DNA of 11,079 nt from Opitutales bacterium (GTDB lineage Bacteria; Verrucomicrobiota; Verrucomicrobiia; Opitutales; Oceanipulchritudinaceae), in NCBI GenBank assembly GCA_007123395.1, contig SKLD01000328.1, positions 1 through 11,079 of the forward strand, given 5' to 3'. The position numbers and the translations under genes were made by a program. The notes below the pieces were generated by a model. That model was not told where the DNA came from and made no database searches. It saw only the letters and a list, made by a program, of their open reading frames with translations. The first letter of the stretch is position 1. Each line of letters starts with the position of its first letter. This document shows positions 1 through 7,029 of the stretch, one piece after another.

Positions 1-1
1 G

Positions 2-2059
2 TTGCAGTTCAACACCCGCGTCTCCGTGGGCAGTTGGGGCTTTTACCGCGTGCAGGCCGATGTCACCGGCCCAATCACGGAGAACATAGCCGTCCGTGTG
101 CCGGTCATGTATCAGGACCGCGATAATTGGTATGACAATTTCCGCGAAAGCCGGCGCGCCATCGCTCCGGTGATGACTTACAAGATCTCAAGGCGCACAC
201 GTTTGCAGGTGGAATTTGATTATTATGAGCTTCGGGGGCGCTCCCCGGAGAATCCTTTCTCCAGTAATTTGCTCGGCCCCACGGTCCTTCCCTTTACCGA
301 TCCAACGCACTATCCCCAGTCGCAAGTGGATGCGGCAGACGATCCGCGGGGCTTCCTCGTCTATCCCTCCCGCGAGTTCCGCTATGCGGGCCTCGACAAC
401 TACCGCGACCAAACGGATGTCGGTATCCTCGCTCTCGTCACCCATGCTTTCGCGGATAATCTCGCCCTGAATTTCGGTGCCTATTGGACGGACACGAAAG
501 TCGAGACGCAGTCTTCCTCAATAAGCCTCGGGACGATCGATCTCTTCGGAACGGACAGAACGCAAAGGCTCAACCGCGAGCGCTATCCGTGGGCCTACAA
601 CCCCCTTCACGAACAGTATGATGAATGGGCGGTGGAGGAGTTCCGGGCCCTGCAATACAACTGGTCCCGCGGCGAACAGACGCGGGAGCGCCGACAAGCG
701 CGCTTTGAACTCGCGTATCAACCGGACTGGTTCGGGCTCGATCACTCCTTTATGTTCGGGACAACATATGATAATTTCATATGGACCATCACCCCGTTCG
801 GGTTCAAAGACACGGCTGAGCCCACGCAACCGCTCGCGGCCAATGATTTCACCGGTCTTGGCGCAGCGCGCGCGCGCTTCCAGTCGATCAACAACTTCAG
901 TCCGATCCGGTTTGATCCCTCGCCGACGGAGGGATTCTTCCAAATGGCGGATTCCGTCCGGCCCTTTGACTCAGAAGCCATTGGTTCCTATTTGATTCAC
1001 CAAACAAGTTTTTTCGACAACCGGCTGCGTACGATCCTCGGCTTACGCTACGATCGATTTCAGGTTTCGCGGACGAACCAACGCTATTCGCGTGAGGACT
1101 CCATTGAGGAGGTCGGCGACGAGAGTCTCGTGGGCCGCCGCAAACCGATCACGATAAGCCAGCCGGCTACCTCGGAGTTCAACTATTCCGTCGGGATCTC
1201 GTGGTCGCCCACGGTGGATATCGCCGTTTTTGCGCTCACCGCCAGTGCCCTCGATCCGGAAGTCACCGGTGGTCAGGTTACTCCCGATGGCTTGATTCCG
1301 GATCCGCAAAGCGGGCAAAGCTACGAAATCGGTGCCAAAGTCGACTTTTTGGACAACCGCATTTCCGGTTCCTTTTCGCTCTATCGCATTACCCGCGAAA
1401 ACGTTGTCGTGGACGCGGAAATCATCGGCCGCGCCCCTGATTCGGTTGTTCAGTCGGACCAATGGATCAACGAAGGCCGCGAAAACCCTGGGCGGAAAGC
1501 GCTCCGCGAGGACCGTTCCGAAGGGTTTGACGCGCAATTTTTCTTCATCGACTTCATCCCGAATTTTGAAACTATCTTATCGTTCAGCTACAACAAATAC
1601 ACCATTCTCGACGCCGTCTATCTCGTCTACGACGGCATTGTCGACGGGCAGTTCATGTTCGACCGCGTCACGGCGCGACAGGGCGTGGAGGACGGGATCA
1701 TCAGCTCACTGCCATGGCTGGACGAGCGGCTCAATAACGACACCCCCAAATACACTTTCCGTCTCTGGAACAAATACACCTTCCGTGAAGGGGCCCTCGA
1801 GGGCTTTGATATCGGTCTCGGCATACGCTGGACGGACCGTCGCGAAGCACAGTTCGACTTTTTCTCCCCGTCCTCCTACAAGATCATCCCGGACCGCTTG
1901 AGTATCGATATGGCGTTGGGCTATTCGATGACGCTTCGGAACGAAAACGAAATCAACCTGCGCCTCAATGTGTCCAACCTTCTCGATGACGATAAGGTCT
2001 ACGGATACAACTACACGGAACCGAGACGCTGGCGTCTGACGGCATCCTACCGTTTCTAG
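2..2059 (+). CDS. TonB-dependent outer-membrane receptor, C-terminal part (5' truncated by window)
   Basis: The frame is open from the first base and encodes 685 residues, most of a 22-strand beta-barrel. The TTG at position 2 is unlikely to be the true start: the first residues (VSVGSWGFYRVQADVTGP) already read as early-barrel strands of a TonB-dependent receptor, so the signal peptide, TonB box and most or all of the plug lie upstream of the window. Barrel hallmarks are alternating aromatic strands separated by long charged loops, the segment NRLRTILGLRYDRF near residues 340-353, SYEIGAKVDFLDNRISGSF near residues 440-458, and the ending LRLNVSNLLDDD followed by RRWRLTASYRF with a terminal Phe, the usual outer-membrane assembly signal. 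The family takes up ligands (siderophores, cobalamin, glycans, other nutrients) across the outer membrane using TonB/ExbBD energy. The substrate cannot be told from this fragment. A large secreted protein begins 43 nt downstream on the same strand, consistent with co-transcription. Confidence 0.93.
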   Translation: MQFNTRVSVGSWGFYRVQADVTGPITENIAVRVPVMYQDRDNWYDNFRESRRAIAPVMTYKISRRTRLQVEFDYYELRGRSPENPFSSNLLGPTVLPFTDPTHYPQSQVDAADDPRGFLVYPSREFRYAGLDNYRDQTDVGILALVTHAFADNLALNFGAYWTDTKVETQSSSISLGTIDLFGTDRTQRLNRERYPWAYNPLHEQYDEWAVEEFRALQYNWSRGEQTRERRQARFELAYQPDWFGLDHSFMFGTTYDNFIWTITPFGFKDTAEPTQPLAANDFTGLGAARARFQSINNFSPIRFDPSPTEGFFQMADSVRPFDSEAIGSYLIHQTSFFDNRLRTILGLRYDRFQVSRTNQRYSREDSIEEVGDESLVGRRKPITISQPATSEFNYSVGISWSPTVDIAVFALTASALDPEVTGGQVTPDGLIPDPQSGQSYEIGAKVDFLDNRISGSFSLYRITRENVVVDAEIIGRAPDSVVQSDQWINEGRENPGRKALREDRSEGFDAQFFFIDFIPNFETILSFSYNKYTILDAVYLVYDGIVDGQFMFDRVTARQGVEDGIISSLPWLDERLNNDTPKYTFRLWNKYTFREGALEGFDIGLGIRWTDRREAQFDFFSPSSYKIIPDRLSIDMALGYSMTLRNENEINLRLNVSNLLDDDKVYGYNYTEPRRWRLTASYRF

Positions 2060-2102
2060 TCCGGTTCGGATTCTAATCTTTGAACCTTCCACATCGGATA
2101 CA

Positions 2103-5100
2103 ATGAAGCTCCAATTTAACAAACGATATTTTGCTCTTTCATTCCTCGCCGCCTGCGTCGCCCTGCCGACGGTTCTTCCTGCCCAAGAGGAAGAAGAGGA
2201 ACAGAATTTCATCCGCGAATCCGCGCGCTTTCTTGTCGTCGAGGCTTTCGGCACGGACAATGAGATCAACAGCTTTCCGACGGACGGCGATGATTTTCAA
2301 ACCGGCGTTTCGTTCGCTGATTTTCAGGCGATGCTCTCAACCGCCTATCGCGAGGGGCGGGGCGGAATCATCAACTTCGACAATCCGATCTACGGGGGTG
2401 TACACGTTGATTACGACCGCACGGCGATCCGCCGTTTCATCGAGGAAGAAGAGGAACGGCTCATCAGCGAAGGCGTCGTCTTCGACACGCCGTTGGAGCG
2501 GCAGGAGTTCATCAACGACGCGCGCCAGCGGGCCTACGATGCCGGGTTGGTCGACTTCACGGAGAAGATCGAAGTCGTGAACCGCCGGGATCCCGGTCGC
2601 GAGGATCCCGATATCCTTCCCCTGAACGATACGACGAACTTCAGTGAGATGATCGCTTTGTTCGGTCCGAACAAAGAGCGCGAGTTGGTCCTGCGGCGCG
2701 GGGCACAGAATTATGTCGAGGGGCAACTGGCGGACCGCGAAGCCCCCGGCTCTGAAGCAGTGAACATGATGGTCAACGACAACTACTACTGGTGGGTGGG
2801 CCGAAGCGGTTATGCCGGCGGGACGATGCGCGCCATGTCCATGCCGTTCACCTTCAACCCTGGGATGCTGGATATCGACATCGACCCGCGGGACAATGTC
2901 ACCGCCCTAGGATTTGTCCTGCTCAGTGTGAATAATTTCCAGTATTGGCAGGGGCTCGGCGGGGTTCCCGACAATCCCGACAATATCCGCGTGCTGGTTG
3001 AATTCTCCGACGGCAGCAGCGAATTGCTGACCTCCTTCACGCGCCAATCCCTCGGCGGTTGGGACACCTTTTTCGGAATCCAGGCCCCCGATGGAACGAG
3101 TATCCAACGCCTCAAGATTCGCATCATCGGTCGGAACTGGCGCACCTTTGTTTTGATGGACGACCTCGCCTTCATCACCGAACCATCCGCGCCGTTTCTT
3201 GTCAGCGAGGCACAGGCCAGCGCGGCGGTCGGACGCAATCTTTTCTACAATGCTATTTTCGGACAGGAGCCGACCGAAGTCTCCGTCGCCGGTCTTCCGC
3301 CGGGGCTTTCGTATGACGCGGAAACCCAAGTGGTCTCCGGCGTGCCGACCGAAGAGGGCTCGTTCACGGCAACGTTCACCCTTTCGAACGCGGTCGGAAC
3401 CACGGAGGAAGACGTTGTTTTCACCATCCATCCGCCTGTCGAAGACGGGGACGTTCCCTCGATCACGAACGCGGATCAACTTTTCGCTTCGGTCACCCTT
3501 GGCTTGCCGTTGACCCCCGTCACCGTGCGAACGACGCGCGACGAAGTGGCCGCGCCCGGCGAATTGAACTTTTTCACCGTGGTTTACCGCATCGGCGAGG
3601 GTAGCGTCCGTACCTTGGTCCCGCTCGAAGCGTCCGGTATCGGCCTTGCGGACGGTGAGTTCTCCGGTACTCCTTCGCAACCGACCGCCGTGGGGGTATA
3701 CGAGGTCGATGTTTTTGTCTTCAATCAATTTGGCGGCGACACCGCGACCTTGTCATTGGAGGTCTTTCCCGTCGTGCCCCGGCCGAACTTTGACGGCAAC
3801 GAGTTGACCGATTTGGCGTGGTGGGATGCCAACACGGGACGGATTTACGCGCTTCCCGGAGACGGAAATTATTTTGATACGCAAACCGGCGTGTTCTCCG
3901 TGCGCGCAGGGTGGTCCGCGATGGACACGGGCTTGACCGCCGCGTCACCCGGCGCTGTGGCCATGGCCGACTTCGACCTCAACAACCAGACGGACATCGC
4001 CGTTTATCAGGAGAACAACGCGCGTGTGGACATGCTCTTGTTTGAGGAAGATCTCGCAAGCCGCTTGCTCGCCGTTGGTGATCTTTCTCCTGGATGGGAA
4101 CTGAAGATGAGCGGGGATTTGCGGGGCGACGGGTTTGTCAGCTTTCTCTGGCACCAATCCGCGACCGGCAACTATGCCGTCTGGCACCTGAATGAAAACG
4201 ATGTCGTGTGGGGAGGTTTCCTCTTCAACGACGGTGTCCGCCGCGAGTTTGTGCTGCACGCCGACGTCAACGGCGACGGCACGCGGGAAATCCTTTTCCG
4301 CCATTCCCCGACGCATTACGAACTTGTTGATGCGACGATCGGCACGAGTACGCTCACGTTTGATTCGGTGGAGTTCACGATGCCGTCGGCGGACTGGGTC
4401 CCGCATATGGCCACAGACCTTAATGGCACTGGCGCGGATGACCTTCTCTGGAAGAATGAATACTCCGGCGAGGTCACGGCATGGATCATGGGCGCGGCCG
4501 ATGTGCCGGCCACCGCACGGCCCCCCGTGGAAGAGGGCGAGGAAGGCGAAAACGGCGAAAACGGGGAAGAGGAGGCGAACGGTGAGCCGGAGGAGCCTGT
4601 TGAAGCGCTTCCCGGTGACACGGTCCTTCCTTTTGGCACACCCTTCGAAATCCTCGTCGCGCTCGATGTCGACGAGGATCAGCGCAACGACTTCATCCTG
4701 CAGCACCGGGAGACCGGAGAGCTTTTCCTGCAATTGATGGATGGAATCTCATTCAAAGGTCCGCTTATTCCGCTGCCGACCGACGCACCCTTTGTCGAGG
4801 TGGTTGCGGCGGGCGATTACAACGCTGATAAGCGCGAGGACATCCTCGTGCGCGATCCCGCGACCGGTAGGGTGACATTCAAGCTTCTTGGCCCGGACGG
4901 GCTCGTCGAGGCCCACGATTTGGGCGTCTTCGGTGATCACAAGGTGTTCTTCACGCCGCGGCGGATTTCCACGGACCTCACGCTTCCGCCGGGCCGCGAC
5001 GACGCCGTCGCGCCGTGGCTTGGTGCCGAACCCTTGGGTGACCGGGTGTTTTTCCTCGACTGGTTTGGTGTGTTCTATGATCCGCCGGGTGATTTAGGAA

Positions 5101-5366
5101 TCTACCATGAGGACCACGGCTGGATCGCTGCTGTGGTTGGCGAAAGCACGGCGAGCCTGTGGCTCTTCGACCGCGTGCTCGGCTGGCTTTGGACTAGTGA
5201 GGAAGCCTATCCTTGGTATTATTGGCGCAATCCAATTCAAACCACATGGCTCTTCTATGATCGGGGCACGCGCGCACCGCGTTCGTTCTATTTTCAGGCA
5301 TTCGGCGAATGGGTGACCGACGAGGAACTTGCGGAGTTTCTCCCGCCGGGCTGGGGACTTGAATGA
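2103..5366 (+). CDS. Large exported protein: putative Ig domains, FG-GAP/VCBS-type propeller repeats and Trp-rich C-terminus
   Basis: The 1087-residue protein starts with a basic N-region (KLQFNKR) and a hydrophobic core ending LPTVLPA|Q, a probable signal-peptidase I site near residue 27. L15-A16-A17-C18 also fits a lipobox, so a lipoprotein is possible. Residues about 28-215 are acidic and unrecognised. Residues about 220-360 resemble a beta-sandwich ending in FVLMDDLAFI, as in many exported carbohydrate- or surface-associated proteins. Residues 364-444 and about 451-557 are putative Ig (He_PIG-like) domains, the first with the hallmark GLPPGLSYDAETQVVSGVPT. From residue 560, D-x-N/D-x-x/D-G-like loops recur at D564, D623, D672, D721 (DVNGDG), D772, D855 and D905, each followed by a hydrophobic strand such as DLLW: seven FG-GAP/VCBS-type repeats. 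An acidic Gly/Glu/Asn linker (residues 810-834) separates repeats five and six. Residues 980-1085 carry ten Trp. No catalytic motif is seen, so an adhesive or binding surface role is inferred. No clear Shine-Dalgarno precedes the start. Confidence 0.88.
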   Translation: MKLQFNKRYFALSFLAACVALPTVLPAQEEEEEQNFIRESARFLVVEAFGTDNEINSFPTDGDDFQTGVSFADFQAMLSTAYREGRGGIINFDNPIYGGVHVDYDRTAIRRFIEEEEERLISEGVVFDTPLERQEFINDARQRAYDAGLVDFTEKIEVVNRRDPGREDPDILPLNDTTNFSEMIALFGPNKERELVLRRGAQNYVEGQLADREAPGSEAVNMMVNDNYYWWVGRSGYAGGTMRAMSMPFTFNPGMLDIDIDPRDNVTALGFVLLSVNNFQYWQGLGGVPDNPDNIRVLVEFSDGSSELLTSFTRQSLGGWDTFFGIQAPDGTSIQRLKIRIIGRNWRTFVLMDDLAFITEPSAPFLVSEAQASAAVGRNLFYNAIFGQEPTEVSVAGLPPGLSYDAETQVVSGVPTEEGSFTATFTLSNAVGTTEEDVVFTIHPPVEDGDVPSITNADQLFASVTLGLPLTPVTVRTTRDEVAAPGELNFFTVVYRIGEGSVRTLVPLEASGIGLADGEFSGTPSQPTAVGVYEVDVFVFNQFGGDTATLSLEVFPVVPRPNFDGNELTDLAWWDANTGRIYALPGDGNYFDTQTGVFSVRAGWSAMDTGLTAASPGAVAMADFDLNNQTDIAVYQENNARVDMLLFEEDLASRLLAVGDLSPGWELKMSGDLRGDGFVSFLWHQSATGNYAVWHLNENDVVWGGFLFNDGVRREFVLHADVNGDGTREILFRHSPTHYELVDATIGTSTLTFDSVEFTMPSADWVPHMATDLNGTGADDLLWKNEYSGEVTAWIMGAADVPATARPPVEEGEEGENGENGEEEANGEPEEPVEALPGDTVLPFGTPFEILVALDVDEDQRNDFILQHRETGELFLQLMDGISFKGPLIPLPTDAPFVEVVAAGDYNADKREDILVRDPATGRVTFKLLGPDGLVEAHDLGVFGDHKVFFTPRRISTDLTLPPGRDDAVAPWLGAEPLGDRVFFLDWFGVFYDPPGDLGIYHEDHGWIAAVVGESTASLWLFDRVLGWLWTSEEAYPWYYWRNPIQTTWLFYDRGTRAPRSFYFQAFGEWVTDEELAEFLPPGWGLE
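4545..4571 (+). repeat. 9-nt tandem repeat encoding the Gly-Glu-Asn linker
   Basis: GGCGAAAAC occurs twice in tandem (4545-4553, 4554-4562), followed by a diverged third unit GGGGAAGAG (4563-4571). It encodes GEN-GEN-GEE inside the acidic linker of the large exported protein. The unit is in phase with the codons, so gain or loss of copies would change linker length without breaking the frame. Confidence 0.7.
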
Positions 5367-5422
5367 TGTAGGATTTGTGTGAGGAAAGCGGGCGGGGCTT
5401 GCCGCCTTTGCCGAAAGCCGGT

Positions 5423-5460
5423 TGCCGGAGTGACTCTACTTCTGTTTGTGCCCTCCGGCA
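5423..5460 (+). terminator. Possible stem-loop after the exported-protein gene (weak)
   Basis: TGCCGGAG (5423-5430) is the exact reverse complement of CTCCGGCA (5453-5460). The stem can grow by two G-C pairs across a one-base bulge (G5420, G5421 with C5462, C5461). The loop is 22 nt and no T-tract follows, so an intrinsic terminator is only one option; a structured 3' or 5' untranslated RNA is another. Confidence 0.25.
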
Positions 5461-5645
5461 CCAAGGGTGATCGAATAAGGGGTGTCGGCTCGCTGGAGCA
5501 TAGCTTTTTGAGGCTGCGTGAAACCGTGGATAAGCCCAACGGGGCCGGTTTTCTACGTATGCCGGTTAACCGCCGACGCGGGATAGGGTGTTTCCAGCTT
5601 GCTTACGTGGGGAGTCAGCCCATAACGGGAAGATGGATGATGTTC

Positions 5646-5663
5646 ACGGCTCTCGTGAGCCGT
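5646..5663 (+). promoter_or_regulatory. Perfect 7-bp inverted repeat just upstream of the first NtrC-like gene
   Basis: ACGGCTC (5646-5652) and GAGCCGT (5657-5663) form a perfect 7-bp stem with a TCGT loop, ending 22 nt before the ATG at 5686. In RNA it would be a stable hairpin close to the ribosome entry site; in DNA it would be a compact dyad for a dimeric regulator. No Shine-Dalgarno lies between it and the start. Which role applies cannot be decided from the sequence. Confidence 0.4.
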
Positions 5664-5685
5664 TTCGCTCTTCACCGCCCTTTTC

Positions 5686-7029
5686 ATGAGTAAGCAGATT
5701 CTCATCGTCGACGACGAGCCGCAGTTCAACGTGCTCCTGTCGGAGGTTTACCGTCAGGCCGGCTACAGAGTCACTGCGGTCGGGACGGCTGTGGAGGGTC
5801 TCGCCGCGCTCCAGCGCGAACCGGTCGATCTCATCGTGACCGACTACCGCATGCCGGGAATGACCGGTCTTGAGTTCATCCAGGAGGTTCGGGCGAAGGA
5901 CCCGGGGATTCCGATCATTATGGTGTCCGGTTACCTCGAAAGCAGCACGGTGCGCGAACTCATTGCCAATGGTGTGGGCGGTGTTTTTTCGAAGCCGATG
6001 AATGTGTTTTCTCTTTTGAGCAAGACTTCGGAATTGCTGGGTGACGCTCCCGCGCCGGAGAAGACGGTGGAGAATGGCGCTTCTCGTTCCGGGGATACGC
6101 TGTACGCGGAGGACACGAGGGAGCGGGAGGACCGCGCCGACAGTCAGAAATCAGGTCGCCCGCCCCGCGCGCCTCATGCTTTCTGGCTTTTCCCGGGAAA
6201 CTCGCCGCAGAGCGAAGCCTTTGTGCGCAAGGCTAAAGGTTTCACCGGTTTCTCGCGCACGTTGAGCCTTGTCGGCGAGGCAGGCACGGATTTTGAACGC
6301 CTCTGCGATGCCTTCGTGGCGGCGGACCGGCGCGAGGCGCCTCCGGTGTATCTCAGCCCGGCGGACCTCAGCCGCGCCGCTTTGAACGAGGCTGTGCGGA
6401 AGCGGCGGGGGGCGCGGACAACGGTGGTCGTGCGCGAAGCGGAGAATTTGACAGAGCCGCAGCGCGGTGATCTCTACGCTTGGATGGAGGGCGTCGACAA
6501 AGGGACGGCCGAGTTCGAGGCACGCCTCATTTTTCTTTTTCCCAAACCCGTCGACAACCTCTACGACGAAGGTGTCGTGGACGAAGACTTCTACGTTTTC
6601 CTCGGTGCCAACGAACTGGTGGTTCCTCCGCTGCGGGCGATCCGCGAGGATATCGAACTCCTCGCCCAGGATCGGCTGGGAACAATGGTCCCCGGGCTTG
6701 TGCTGGACGATTCCGCGGTGGCCTTTCTCCGCGATTTGCCGCTCGCCCGCAACGAGGCGGAACTCGACGAACGGCTCCGCGCCGCGGTCGCGTGCTGCAG
6801 CGGCGCACGGCTCTCGCGCGGGCACTTTGAAGCGGTCGATGTTGCGGATTCTGCGGCGGGCGGTGGCGGAACCGGGACCGGGCCGCTGGAACAAATGCTC
6901 AAACGGCGGCGGGCGGAAATGCTTTCCGCCGCTATGATTCTGAGCGGCGGCGACGCCGAGCGCGCGTCACAATGGCTGAAGATCAAGCCGGATGCCTTCG
7001 GGAGTGGTGACGGCAAAGACGAAAAATGA
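5686..7029 (+). CDS. Response regulator with intact receiver and degenerate NtrC-type AAA+ module (ATPase-dead)
   Basis: This 447-residue protein has the domain order of an NtrC-family sigma54 activator. The receiver (residues 3-118) is complete: acidic pair D9/D10, phospho-acceptor D53 in VTDYRMPGMTG, S81 and K103 (KP). Residues about 165-385 align by eye with the AAA+ domain but lack its working parts. Walker A GESGTGKE reads GEAGTDFE (197-204), with the Lys replaced by F203. The GAFTGA loop is absent, and the Walker A-B distance is about 20 residues short. Walker B reads VVVREAEN (247-254). The usual FREDLYYRL reads VDEDFYVFL (298-306), losing both arginine-finger positions. Surrounding scaffold survives, including PPLRAIREDIELLAQD (314-329). 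Residues 400-437 resemble a Fis-type helix-turn-helix (GGDAERASQWLKI). It cannot be an ordinary sigma54 activator; a phosphorylation-switched binding or DNA-binding role is inferred. Its stop overlaps the next start by 4 nt. No Shine-Dalgarno is visible. Confidence 0.88.
   Translation: MSKQILIVDDEPQFNVLLSEVYRQAGYRVTAVGTAVEGLAALQREPVDLIVTDYRMPGMTGLEFIQEVRAKDPGIPIIMVSGYLESSTVRELIANGVGGVFSKPMNVFSLLSKTSELLGDAPAPEKTVENGASRSGDTLYAEDTREREDRADSQKSGRPPRAPHAFWLFPGNSPQSEAFVRKAKGFTGFSRTLSLVGEAGTDFERLCDAFVAADRREAPPVYLSPADLSRAALNEAVRKRRGARTTVVVREAENLTEPQRGDLYAWMEGVDKGTAEFEARLIFLFPKPVDNLYDEGVVDEDFYVFLGANELVVPPLRAIREDIELLAQDRLGTMVPGLVLDDSAVAFLRDLPLARNEAELDERLRAAVACCSGARLSRGHFEAVDVADSAAGGGGTGTGPLEQMLKRRRAEMLSAAMILSGGDAERASQWLKIKPDAFGSGDGKDEK

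Larger units (their letters stand above)
5367..5685 (+). other. 319-nt intergenic region with inverted repeats, no convincing gene
   Basis: This gap separates the exported-protein gene from the first NtrC-like regulator. It has no tRNA-like structure and I recognise no riboswitch class. An open frame from a GTG at 5379 to 5693 exists, but it overlaps the next start, has a basic composition resembling no family, and is probably chance. The region contains a stem at 5423-5460, the palindrome CGGTTAACCG at 5563-5572, and a tight hairpin at 5646-5663 just before the downstream start. It may hold the terminator of the upstream unit plus the promoter and leader of the regulator pair. Confidence 0.5.

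Noticed and set aside
2..60. TTG at position 2 as a true start of the TonB-dependent receptor
   Set aside because: No signal peptide or plug follows; the sequence is already mid-protein, so the gene begins upstream of the window.
2907..4733. Long reverse-strand open frames opposite the exported protein (2907-3728 and 3945-4733)
   Set aside because: They lie fully opposite a gene with clear domains, have Arg/His-rich shadow composition and no family resemblance.
5599..5626. Sigma70-like promoter TTGCTT-16-CATAAC before the first NtrC-like gene
   Set aside because: Both hexamers match poorly and the spacing is short; not above chance in a 319-nt gap.
5379..5693. 104-codon open frame from GTG in the gap before the first NtrC-like gene
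   Set aside because: It has a basic, low-information composition with no recognisable domain, no ribosome site, and an end that overlaps the real start; chance openness in GC-rich DNA explains it.
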